Positions 1 to 6,908 of a stretch of DNA of 11,598 nt are shown one piece after another. Origin of the DNA: Spirochaetales bacterium. Lineage in GTDB: Bacteria; Spirochaetota; Spirochaetia; Treponematales; UBA12059. Numbering within the stretch: position 1 is the first letter of the stretch; every line of letters begins with the position of its first letter. Made by a program: the position numbers and the translations under genes. The DNA is taken from positions 1 to 11,598 of the forward strand of contig JAFGUM010000204.1 of NCBI GenBank assembly GCA_016938515.1, in the 5' to 3' direction. Under the pieces are notes generated by a model. It had not been told where the DNA came from, ran no database searches, and saw only the letters and a list, made by a program, of their open reading frames with translations.

Positions 1-1851
1 CAGCTCAGCGCCGCCTCTGAGGATTTGAAGGCACTCGAAACGCCAGCCGCAGACCTTGACGCCCTAAGCGCCGAGCGCTCCGCCGCGGCGGCGGCCCTGG
101 AACAGGCCGCTGCCGCCGTTCGCCTGGCTGGCGACGCGGCCGCGTACCGTGCCTCCATCGAGGAGGCCAGCGCAAAGCTGTCTGAACGACAGGAATACCT
201 CGAAACCGCCGATCGTATCCGCGTGGAGAGCCTTTCTGAGCTCAGCGCGGCGGAGCTGGCCGCCGAAGCCATACGGGATCAGTCTGACGCGCTCAGGTTG
301 GCGTCAAAGCTACAAGCCAGCGAGCCATGCCCCGTCTGCGGCTCCCTGGATCATGGTAGCCACGCGCGCCCAGCTTGGAAGGCTGGAGTCGAAAACCCCG
401 TAGCAGACTCGCAGAACGCAGAACACCGCCTGGTAAAGGCCAGAACCGCCACCGGCGCCGCAGAACGCGAAGCCGCGGCAGCCGCCGCCCGTCTCGATGA
501 AACAAGGCGCGCCCTGGACGAGCTGGAATGCCGCGGCGACGCCTTCGCGGAAGCCATTGACTCCGGGATCGCGGAAACCACCCGTGCTTCCGTGGCAGCG
601 CGTCTGGCCGCCGCGGAAGCAGCGCTCTCCGAAGAAACAGCCAGGGCCAAAGCCGCGGCTCGCGCACGCTCCGCGTTCGATGCCATACGACAGAAATACG
701 ATGAAGCAACAGCGGCTGAGGCGCGTGAAGCGTCTGCGCTGGCGGCGGCAGAAGCCTCAGCAGCCGAAGCAGCTACCGGAGCCGGCGGAGAAGACCCCAC
801 AGCGGCACTAGCCAGCCTGGAAAAGCGCGGAGCTGCTATAACGGCGGAGCGTACTACTCTGGAGCACAGCGTAGCCGCCTGGCGAGAGAATAAAAGCGAA
901 GCGCTTGCCGCATCGATAGCGGCAACGGCCCGCCAGGACAGAGCCCGGGCCGCCACCCAGGAAGCGGAAGCACGTGCGGCAGCAGCCCTACTGGACTCAG
1001 GCTTTCCCGACGAGGAGTCCTGGCACGCTGCCCTCATGCCCCCGGCAGACATCGCGAACGCTCGTACCGCCATCGCCAACCGTGTTTCCGCGGAAGCCGA
1101 AAGCCTGGCCAACCTCAGCGCGGCGAAGCGCGCCGTAGAGGGAGCAAAGCGCCCTGATATGGCCGCGGTTGCAGAACTACTCGCTTCAGCCCTGAAAGCC
1201 CGCGATGCCGCCCGGGCAGCCGTCGATGAGGCTGCGGCAACCGAGCGGGACCTGTCAACGCGCCTCGCCGCGCTTATAAGCCTGCGGGAAGAACGAGCGG
1301 CTTTGCGCGCCAATGGTGAGCGCCTCAACGCCATGGCCAGGCTTCTCAACGGAGATACGGGCGGCAGGCACCTGTCTTTTAAGACTTTCGTGCTGTCGTC
1401 TTACTTCGCCACGGTTGTAGACAGAGCCTCCGCCAGGCTTCGCGAAATGTCAGACAACCGCTACGATATGCGCGTTACCGAAGGCAGGGCTGGCCGCGGC
1501 CGAGTCGGGCTGGATCTAGAAGTTCTCGACGCGTTTACCGGCGTAGCCAGACCGGCGTCCAGCCTGTCTGGCGGCGAAAAATTCCTCGCGTCACTATCAC
1601 TGGCGCTTGGCCTGTCAGAAGTAATCGTCGCAAGAGCCGGCGGCGTAGCCCTCGATTCGATATTCATCGATGAAGGTTTTGGGTCTCTAGACGACGAAAC
1701 GCTGGACCGCGCGATGGCAGCCCTGGAACGAGTACGCGGCGAGCGCGTCATCGGCATCGTTTCACACGTCGCCGAACTTCGCTCCCGCATTCCAGCCCGC
1801 GTCGAGGTCTATAAATCAAAAGGCGGCTCTACGCTGCGCGTCGTCTGCTGA
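1..1851 (+). CDS. sbcC: Exonuclease subunit SbcC, C-terminal part (5' end outside window)
   Basis: This is the ATPase/coiled-coil subunit of the SbcCD (Mre11-Rad50-like) complex, which in characterised bacteria cuts DNA hairpins and processes double-strand ends in the cytoplasm. The frame is open from base 1 and 616 codons are visible, so the start and the N-terminal Walker A half lie upstream. The zinc-hook motif CPVCG is at 328-342 (codons 110-114), flanked by long Ala/Glu/Arg-rich coiled coils. The C-terminal ABC lobe follows: signature LSGGE at 1564-1578, Walker B ending in Asp-Glu at 1669-1674, D-loop SLDD just after, and the switch histidine at 1765-1767. The hook usually sits mid-protein, so the full protein is probably about 1,000 residues. 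The coil is unusually alanine-rich, as expected in a GC-rich genome. sbcD is usually adjacent and would be expected upstream. Family assignment is firm. Confidence 0.94.
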   Translation, partial: QLSAASEDLKALETPAADLDALSAERSAAAAALEQAAAAVRLAGDAAAYRASIEEASAKLSERQEYLETADRIRVESLSELSAAELAAEAIRDQSDALRLASKLQASEPCPVCGSLDHGSHARPAWKAGVENPVADSQNAEHRLVKARTATGAAEREAAAAAARLDETRRALDELECRGDAFAEAIDSGIAETTRASVAARLAAAEAALSEETARAKAAARARSAFDAIRQKYDEATAAEAREASALAAAEASAAEAATGAGGEDPTAALASLEKRGAAITAERTTLEHSVAAWRENKSEALAASIAATARQDRARAATQEAEARAAAALLDSGFPDEESWHAALMPPADIANARTAIANRVSAEAESLANLSAAKRAVEGAKRPDMAAVAELLASALKARDAARAAVDEAAATERDLSTRLAALISLREERAALRANGERLNAMARLLNGDTGGRHLSFKTFVLSSYFATVVDRASARLREMSDNRYDMRVTEGRAGRGRVGLDLEVLDAFTGVARPASSLSGGEKFLASLSLALGLSEVIVARAGGVALDSIFIDEGFGSLDDETLDRAMAALERVRGERVIGIVSHVAELRSRIPARVEVYKSKGGSTLRVVC

Positions 1852-1861
1852 TACGACAGGC

Positions 1862-1880
1862 CTCACGACAGCTTCGTGAG
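1862..1880. terminator. Hairpin between convergent sbcC and alcohol dehydrogenase genes
   Basis: A perfect 7-bp inverted repeat, CTCACGA and TCGTGAG, encloses a 5-base loop. It occupies most of the 36-bp gap between the two stop codons, which suits a bidirectional terminator. Neither side has a real T-tract (the plus strand continues TTGCTGCTC), so intrinsic termination is uncertain. Confidence 0.4.
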
Positions 1881-1887
1881 TTGCTGC

Positions 1888-3084
1888 TCAGAGCGCCGCG
1901 GCCTTCAGATCCCCGGCGATAATGGCATCCAGCAGGGTACCAAGCTCCGCATCGCTGAAAGCACGCGGACTACGAGGCCTGGCGCGATAGATCAGCGCGT
2001 CCGCCAGGATAGCCGGAGCGTCGCGAGCCGTTATGCCCGCAGCGGTAAGACTGGGAGCTATGCCGAGCGTCTCTTTGAGCCCGACAACGGCGTCAACCAG
2101 CGCGAGGGCTCCCGCTGTCGCCTCCGTGTCGGGTGCGCAAGCGCCCAAAGCCGCGGCAAGGTCGCGCATCCTGGGCGCGGCGTCCCTGACGAGCGCGGCG
2201 AGCACGTACGGCAGGATTATCGCGTTGGCATCGCCGTGAGCCACTCCATGGCGAGCACCTACAGGGTGGGCAAATCCGTGTACCATGCCGAGTCCTGTCT
2301 GGGAAAAAGCAATGCCAGCGCTGGCACTGGCGAGCGCCATCGCCGAACGGGCGCCAAGATCCGTACCATCGGAGACAGCGGCGGGCAAAGCTCCGCCTAT
2401 CATGGACACGCACATGAGGTTGATGGCATCCGCGATTGGATTGGCTCCCAGCGACAGGTACGACTCCACGACGTGGGTAAGCGCATCCATGCCGGTAGCC
2501 GCTGTTACCCCGCGGGGCATCGAGACATGGTTCTCTGGATCGAGTATCGCTATCCGGGGAAAGAACGAATCGGCGCTATACCCCATCTTGCGGTTGGCAG
2601 CGGCGTCTGTCGTAACGGCAGCGTTGCTCAATTCACTACCGGTACCCGCCGTCGTGGGCACGGCGACTATCGGCAGAGCAGGATGGACTGGCTGCGCCCG
2701 CCCATAGAGGTACTCCAGGATGGATACTCCGTTGGCGGCAGACAGCGCGGCGCTTTTTGCGCAGTCAATAGGGCTACCGCCGCCGTACGCGACCACTCCC
2801 TCCAGCTTTTCATCTCGTATAATGGCAGCGGCTTCTGATACGAGTTCGGCTGTAGGGTCGGGTGTTACCCTGTCAAACACGCGAACCGAGACGCCTGCCG
2901 CGCTCAGCCCCGCGGACAGCTTCGCATAGCCCGCCGAGCGTTTCGTAGCGCCGGTGCCAGTAACGAGCAGCACAGAGCTCAGGCCGAGCCCGGCTACGAG
3001 GGCACCAGCCTGCCCTGTCGAGCCAGCGCCAAAAACGAGTCGCGTAGGACTGTGGTGGTTGAATGCCTGTATCAAATCCTTCAT
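1888..3084 (-). CDS. Iron-containing (group III) alcohol dehydrogenase
   Basis: A cytoplasmic NAD(P)-dependent dehydrogenase of the Fe-ADH family, interconverting alcohols and aldehydes or ketones. From the ATG at 3084 it is 398 residues, a usual length. An upstream in-frame ATG at 3111 is open, but 3084 has a GGGAG five bases before it and begins MKDLIQ. The N-terminal dinucleotide-fold half carries GGGSPID (101-107) and TTAGTGSE (144-151). The C-terminal metal domain keeps all four expected ligands: Asp200 and His204 in DALTH, His269 in GMVHG, His283 in AHGDAN. Residue 43, where FucO has the Asp that selects NAD, is glycine, so NADP(H) use is plausible. The gene is 61 bp downstream of the FecR gene with no clear promoter between, so co-transcription is likely. 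The substrate cannot be told from sequence. Alternatives within the family include 1,3-propanediol or lactaldehyde reductases. Confidence 0.94.
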   Translation of the reverse strand: MKDLIQAFNHHSPTRLVFGAGSTGQAGALVAGLGLSSVLLVTGTGATKRSAGYAKLSAGLSAAGVSVRVFDRVTPDPTAELVSEAAAIIRDEKLEGVVAYGGGSPIDCAKSAALSAANGVSILEYLYGRAQPVHPALPIVAVPTTAGTGSELSNAAVTTDAAANRKMGYSADSFFPRIAILDPENHVSMPRGVTAATGMDALTHVVESYLSLGANPIADAINLMCVSMIGGALPAAVSDGTDLGARSAMALASASAGIAFSQTGLGMVHGFAHPVGARHGVAHGDANAIILPYVLAALVRDAAPRMRDLAAALGACAPDTEATAGALALVDAVVGLKETLGIAPSLTAAGITARDAPAILADALIYRARPRSPRAFSDAELGTLLDAIIAGDLKAAAL

Positions 3085-3098
3085 AGGTACTCCCGTCT

Positions 3099-3121
3099 GG
3101 CTCATCCGCACAGGACGAGCC
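3099..3121 (-). repeat. Small hairpin in the FecR-ADH leader
   Basis: On the minus-strand mRNA, GGCTCGTC and GATGAGCC can form an 8-bp stem with one G-U wobble around a 7-base loop. It ends a few bases upstream of the ADH ribosome binding site at 3090-3094. It has no T-tract, so it is more likely a processing or translation-influencing structure than a terminator, or it may be chance. Confidence 0.25.
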
Positions 3122-3145
3122 CGACGAGAGCAACGCTCCGCGGTA

Positions 3146-4264
3146 CTAGAAGTCCCAATCCTCGTCGGAAGAGTCGAAGAAATCGTCTCCTGAACCCATA
3201 CCCGGCAACCCCGCGCCTCCGGTGTTGCGCAGTTCGTATAATTTTTCAGCGTAGCGGAACAAGAACACGCGCCTCTCCAGCCCCGCGGCTTCGGCGCGGA
3301 CTTTGCGCAGGAAATCTCCGGCGGTAAGCCCTGGCTTTATCACCGCGCGCTCCAGAGCACTGCCCATGATCACGCCATCAAGCTGTACTATCCTATAATA
3401 GATACGCTCGAAGATGAAGAGCACTTTTCTCGTCTCAAGGATGTTGGCCATCAACGCCTTCTTTTCCCTGATTGTTGCAGCGTCGTTGGGCGGTGGCACG
3501 AGACCAGCTGAATCTTCACGTATCCACTTAGACAGAATCTCGCTCTTTTGCAGAGGCTCGAAGGCTGTATAGAACCGGGCAGACAGGTCGGTATAGCGCT
3601 TCTCGTAGTCGGCCAAGGCCCTCGGAGCATCAGCCTTGAAGGCTTCTATTTCTTCTGTCAGCCAGGATTCCTCAAACTGCTTCGCCGTAGAAATGGCTAC
3701 CGGAACGAGGCGCAAGCGCTTCCCGGCTACTTTTTCCGCGGCCTTGCCAGCGGGTACCGGAACAAAATCGCCTCCGTCACTGCACGCGACCTCGCCATTC
3801 GTACACACCACGAGCACGGAGCCGTTTACCGACGAGGCTATGGCGAACTCGGTGCCGCGCACACCCATGACCACTGAATCGGTCTGCACCTGCAAACTGG
3901 GATTACCCGACAGCTTGGAAAGCTTGGATCCCAGCTGACCCGCCACCAGGTCTACCTGACTCTTGGGCCCGGTATCACCGGGGCTCAGTCGCAGGTACGC
4001 TACAGACTTTGCCTTTATGGTAAGCGTACCTCGCATGCCGGTGCTTTTGTCCAGCGCTATGACGACAAGGCCATCAGAGGCTGTCTTGATCATGTCATCG
4101 GGAAGGAGGTCATCGCCAATATTGGCGTCACCGAGTGATTTACCAGAGCGGACGACGGTGGTACCGCCTTCGACGTAGTCGATCGTGCCAAAGGGCTGGA
4201 CATCGACAGCGAAGACCAGCGACGCCATGGTCAGGACTATGGGTATCAGTGCCAGCTTTTTCAT
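3146..4264 (-). CDS. Secreted FecR-domain protein
   Basis: A 372-residue exported protein of the kind common in spirochaetes. The start at 4264 has AAGGAG at 4272-4277, six bases spaced, and opens a clear signal peptide (MKK, then a hydrophobic run, probable cleavage after Ala19 in VFA). A longer in-frame reading from 4336 would only add a charged tail before the signal. A FecR-type beta domain spans about residues 24-181, with the hallmark VRGTEF at 135-140. The second half (about 195-345) is charged and helical. It ends in a glycine-rich linker and an acidic, aromatic tail (about 357-372, rich in Asp, Phe, Trp). There is no anti-sigma domain and no mid-protein membrane helix, so it is not a FecR-type sigma regulator; a role in the periplasm or cell surface is inferred. 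It sits 97 bp downstream of the surface-repeat gene in the same direction and may be co-expressed. Ligand and exact function are unknown. Confidence 0.87.
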   Translation of the reverse strand: MKKLALIPIVLTMASLVFAVDVQPFGTIDYVEGGTTVVRSGKSLGDANIGDDLLPDDMIKTASDGLVVIALDKSTGMRGTLTIKAKSVAYLRLSPGDTGPKSQVDLVAGQLGSKLSKLSGNPSLQVQTDSVVMGVRGTEFAIASSVNGSVLVVCTNGEVACSDGGDFVPVPAGKAAEKVAGKRLRLVPVAISTAKQFEESWLTEEIEAFKADAPRALADYEKRYTDLSARFYTAFEPLQKSEILSKWIREDSAGLVPPPNDAATIREKKALMANILETRKVLFIFERIYYRIVQLDGVIMGSALERAVIKPGLTAGDFLRKVRAEAAGLERRVFLFRYAEKLYELRNTGGAGLPGMGSGDDFFDSSDEDWDF

Positions 4265-4299
4265 GCATGCTCTCCTTATCGTTCGGCGACAGCAGCTAG

Positions 4300-4305
4300 A
4301 GTATA
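4300..4305 (-). promoter_or_regulatory. Candidate -10 element for the FecR gene
   Basis: TATACT on the minus strand matches the -10 consensus at five of six bases and would start transcription near 4293, about 30 bases before the ATG. No convincing -35 lies 16-18 bases upstream. It is a weak call, and read-through from the upstream surface-protein gene is equally possible. Confidence 0.3.
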
Positions 4306-4326
4306 GCGCGGGAGCCCGTCTTTTTC

Positions 4327-4349
4327 GAGTTCCCACCTACGGGATACTC
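4327..4349 (-). terminator. Hairpin after the surface-repeat gene
   Basis: The arms GAGTATCCC and GGGAACTC pair as 8 bp with one bulged A around a 6-base loop, starting 12 bases after the surface-protein stop codon. On the transcribed strand it is followed by GAAAAAG rather than T's, so it may only attenuate transcription or protect the mRNA 3' end. Confidence 0.35.
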
Positions 4350-4361
4350 AATGAATCGCCG

Positions 4362-5540
4362 TCAGAACTTGATGCCAAAGAACCACTTTGGCCAGAATTC
4401 GAGCTCAGTGCCCAGCAGCGTGAGCGTATACGGTGATGATGAACCAAACGAGCTGCGCATAGATGCCGGTATCGCCCCCGAACCGCTCGGCGCGAAGTCG
4501 GTTTTAATGCCCACGTACGGGCCAAAGCCCTTGCGATTGCCAAAGCCAAACGAGGCCCTGATGCTGCCAAACGACACGTCCCATGGATCTATTCCCCGGA
4601 GCGAATCGGGGTCTTTGGCCGCAACGGCGCTTGCAAGCGCGACTAAAGCCGTTGAATCCAACCGGGTCTCGCTGCCCAGTTCCACGTCCGCCGTAAGGAA
4701 CAGGAACCGGAAGCGGTGACCCAGCGCTCCTCCCACAGACAATCCCTCGCCAGAAAGGCCAAGCCCCTGAACCGGCTGGCCGACAAAAAATGTCGCGTAC
4801 AGGAAGGGTGTGCCGGATCGGTACGTCGCGTACGCCGCATCAGAGTCGGGTAGATAGTCAAAACCAATATCGTGGATGCCATTGCCTATGATGTTTATGA
4901 GCCCGATGGCTACACCGTCCAGTTCGTCCGCTATGTTTACGAGGCCGATCATCGCGCCCTCGCACTGATCCGCTACGTTTACTACGCCTGACAGCTGTAT
5001 TCCGTGCACAGAATCCGCCATGTTGATGACGCCGGCGGCCTGCGCACCATTGACGTGGTCGGCGATATTGAAAATTCCCGCGCTCTGGATGCCCCGGACA
5101 TCGTCGGCGATGTTGAACACTCCAGCGCCCTGAACGCCCCGCACGTCGTCAGAAATATTGAAGACACCCGCAGCCTGAGCTCCTCTGACGCCATCAGCGA
5201 GGTTGAAAACGCCCGAACCCTGCACCCCGTATACAGAGCCGGTCAGCGCTCCAATCGCGGCGGCAGAGATAGACGTATCATAGATTCCGAAAGGAATGTT
5301 GAGACCCGGCACAAAACCTATTACCAGCGGGGTATACTGCCGTACCTCAGATGGAGACGACCCCGCGGTCTCGGTTGTTATCTCCACCGTAACGGTGGTC
5401 GTCTGCCCCGTGGAGCCAGACAGCTCATCACGGGCTTTTTGAAGCACGTACGCCTCGTCCGCTTCGCCCGATCCCTCCTGCGCGCACAACGAGCCGATGG
5501 CTACGCTTGCCGCCACTACAAAAACAATAAACTTGCGCAT
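4362..5540 (-). CDS. LA_2272-type surface repeat protein, probable outer-membrane protein
   Basis: A 392-residue exported protein resembling the LA_2272 surface-repeat family first named in Leptospira. The ATG at 5540 begins a signal peptide (MRKF, hydrophobic core, probable cleavage after Ala20). A GTG two codons upstream is a possible alternative start; the ribosome binding site (GGGG) is weak. Residues about 24-100 are a Thr/Ser-rich linker and lead. Residues 103-220 are eight tandem repeats of the pattern xxGxQxxGVFNxADx, likely stacked as a beta-solenoid. Residues about 235-392 show alternating hydrophobic strands and end in an aromatic-rich segment with a terminal Phe (ending FGIKF), as outer-membrane beta-barrels do. 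The cysteine near the signal end has Leu before it, so it is not a lipoprotein. It is first of three same-direction genes, ahead of FecR and ADH, with its own promoter in the divergent region. The molecular role is unknown. Confidence 0.86.
   Translation of the reverse strand: MRKFIVFVVAASVAIGSLCAQEGSGEADEAYVLQKARDELSGSTGQTTTVTVEITTETAGSSPSEVRQYTPLVIGFVPGLNIPFGIYDTSISAAAIGALTGSVYGVQGSGVFNLADGVRGAQAAGVFNISDDVRGVQGAGVFNIADDVRGIQSAGIFNIADHVNGAQAAGVINMADSVHGIQLSGVVNVADQCEGAMIGLVNIADELDGVAIGLINIIGNGIHDIGFDYLPDSDAAYATYRSGTPFLYATFFVGQPVQGLGLSGEGLSVGGALGHRFRFLFLTADVELGSETRLDSTALVALASAVAAKDPDSLRGIDPWDVSFGSIRASFGFGNRKGFGPYVGIKTDFAPSGSGAIPASMRSSFGSSSPYTLTLLGTELEFWPKWFFGIKF
4881..5234 (-). repeat. Eight tandem surface repeats (six of 15, two of 14 residues)
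   Basis: In-gene protein repeats with a 45-base period that encode residues 103-220 of the surface protein. Six units have 15 residues on the pattern V-x-G-x-Q-x-(A/S)-G-(V/I)-(F/I/V)-N-x-(A/S)-D-x. The last two are 14 long, having lost a residue in the Q-x-x-G segment (EGAMIGLVNIAD, DGVAIGLINIIG). The DNA copies have diverged, so this is old protein-level duplication and not a slipping DNA repeat. Confidence 0.88.
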
Positions 5541-5596
5541 GGTCACCCCACTACGGCGAGTGAAATATGTGCCTTCATACGAAGCGCACGCACAGG

Positions 5597-5624
5597 ATTC
5601 TAGCGCGCTATGGAGAAAAAACAA
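5597..5624 (-). promoter_or_regulatory. Candidate sigma-70 promoter for the surface-repeat gene
   Basis: On the minus strand a -35-like TTGTTT (5619-5624) is separated by 16 bases from TAGAAT (5597-5602), which matches the -10 consensus at five of six. Transcription would start near 5590, giving a leader of about 50 bases before the ATG at 5540. It lies in the divergent region shared with the serine hydrolase. Confidence 0.45.
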
Positions 5625-5696
5625 ATTATTCCACGGGGACATTTATTGATTCTGATGCTCATGAAACCAGCACGACGATCGCTTCGACCCAATGGC

Positions 5697-5756
5697 ATAA
5701 ATATATTTTATAAATCTTTGTTGAATGGTGAAATGAAATATCGTACAATCAGCTGT
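5697..5756 (+). promoter_or_regulatory. Strong sigma-70-like promoter with UP-like element for the serine hydrolase
   Basis: TTGAAT (5721-5726) and TACAAT (5744-5749) are exactly 17 bases apart, with an almost pure A/T stretch at 5697-5718 where an UP element would lie. It contains the palindrome AAATATATTT (5699-5708). This is the most AT-rich patch of the window. The predicted start of transcription is 5756-5757, the same place as the hydrolase ATG, so the mRNA would be leaderless. No Shine-Dalgarno precedes that ATG, which agrees with this. Confidence 0.6.
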
Positions 5757-6908
5757 ATGGATCAAACCCCGTTTGACAGTGAAGGCGCAAAAGGCGTACT
5801 GGCCGCCGTCCTGGATCGCGGCATAGCCGATGGGGTATTCCCCGGAGGCTGTGCCGCCATACGGAGCCCCCGCGGCACAGCCATGGCGGCTCGCGGCCAC
5901 CTCTCCGCCGGGGACAGAGCTACGAGCGTAGATATGGTATACGACCTCGCGTCGCTTACCAAGGTGGTATCGACGCTCCCCCTCGTGCTGCTGGCGATTC
6001 GTGACAGGCGCATCGACCTTGACGGCCCGGCCACGCGCTGGCTCCCGGAGCTGGCGGCCGGTACAGGTAGAACCTGGAACGCCGGCATCACCGTCAGGCG
6101 CCTGCTATCCCACAGCTCGGGGCTACCCGCGTGGCGCCCGTACTTCATACGGCATGACAACCCCGCCTCGTACCTGGAAGCGATAGCCAACGAAGCACCG
6201 TCGTATACCCCCGGCACGGCCGTAGAATACAGCGATCTGGGTTTCATGCTACTGGGATGGATACTGGAGCGCGCCTGGGACGATGGGCTGGCATCCCTCG
6301 CGCAGCGCCTTGTTTTTACGCCGCTTGGCATGTCCACAACCGCGTATCCAGTCGCCGATGCCAGCCGCTTCGCGCTCGCCGACTGCGCGCCTACCGAAGA
6401 CGGCAACCGGTTCGAACGCGACATGGCGCTCGCCTACGCCGAAGGTCGGCCAGTTATAGGCGGCCACAGCGATGCGTTTTTCCTTGGCGCAACCGATGTA
6501 GAAGATTTTCCATGGCGACGGGGCGTTATCCGCGGAGAGGCACACGATAGCAACTGCCACTACGGCCTGCGGGGCATCAGCGGCCACGCGGGAGTATTCT
6601 CCACGATTGGCGACCTGGTTCGTTACACGGCATTCTGGGATGAATCCGGCCCGCTACCCGCCGCGCTGCGAACCGCGGCTCTCACGGCGCAGAGCCCTGC
6701 CGGCGCCTTGCCCGTCAGAGGCCTCGGCTGGCTTGTCGAGGACGGTGGCGTGGCTAGTCACACGGGCTTCACCGGCACATCGCTGCGTTACGACACGCAC
6801 AACGCCACGGCGACGATGGCGCTGACCAACCGGATACACCCGCGCGTAAGCGACGGCATAGCGCCTTGGCGCGCGGAGCTGGCGGCGGCTACTCGTCCTC
6901 TGGCGTAA
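5757..6908 (+). CDS. Beta-lactamase-family (class C-like) serine hydrolase
   Basis: A 383-residue member of the serine beta-lactamase/DD-peptidase-like superfamily (often esterases or peptidases, not necessarily antibiotic resistance). The nucleophile motif SLTK is at residues 66-69 (serine codon 5952-5954), the Tyr motif YSD begins at 158, and the third motif HTGFTG is at 335-340. The segment around 275-282, with GHAG, is also typical of the family. No signal peptide is seen from this start, so it is probably cytoplasmic. The frame is open back to 5610, but the added stretch is AT-rich, crosses the promoter and looks non-coding. ATG 5757 was chosen because it opens the family-like N-terminus and coincides with the predicted transcription start; ATG 5733 would lie inside the promoter. 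Its 3' end overlaps the convergent chemoreceptor gene by 20 bp. The substrate is unknown. Confidence 0.9.
   Translation: MDQTPFDSEGAKGVLAAVLDRGIADGVFPGGCAAIRSPRGTAMAARGHLSAGDRATSVDMVYDLASLTKVVSTLPLVLLAIRDRRIDLDGPATRWLPELAAGTGRTWNAGITVRRLLSHSSGLPAWRPYFIRHDNPASYLEAIANEAPSYTPGTAVEYSDLGFMLLGWILERAWDDGLASLAQRLVFTPLGMSTTAYPVADASRFALADCAPTEDGNRFERDMALAYAEGRPVIGGHSDAFFLGATDVEDFPWRRGVIRGEAHDSNCHYGLRGISGHAGVFSTIGDLVRYTAFWDESGPLPAALRTAALTAQSPAGALPVRGLGWLVEDGGVASHTGFTGTSLRYDTHNATATMALTNRIHPRVSDGIAPWRAELAAATRPLA

Noticed and set aside
351..1349. Minus-strand open frame of about 332 codons opposite sbcC
   Set aside because: Its protein is almost only Ala, Ser and Arg, the mirror of an alanine-rich coiled coil, and has no plausible domain.
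1876..2838. Plus-strand open frame of about 320 codons opposite the alcohol dehydrogenase
   Set aside because: It has no recognisable family, low-complexity basic composition, and lies wholly antisense to a gene with all its catalytic motifs; long antisense frames are expected in GC-rich DNA.
4881..5234. CRISPR or DNA satellite suggested by the 45-base period
   Set aside because: The periodicity is in the protein; DNA copies are diverged, there are no unique spacers, and the reading frame is intact throughout.
5475..5540. Lipoprotein signal in the surface-repeat protein
   Set aside because: The cysteine near the end of the signal is preceded by Gly-Ser-Leu, which does not fit a lipobox; ordinary signal peptidase cleavage after Ala20 is more likely.
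5610..5756. Longer N-terminus for the serine hydrolase
   Set aside because: The stretch is AT-rich, contains the promoter elements and does not look like the family N-terminus.
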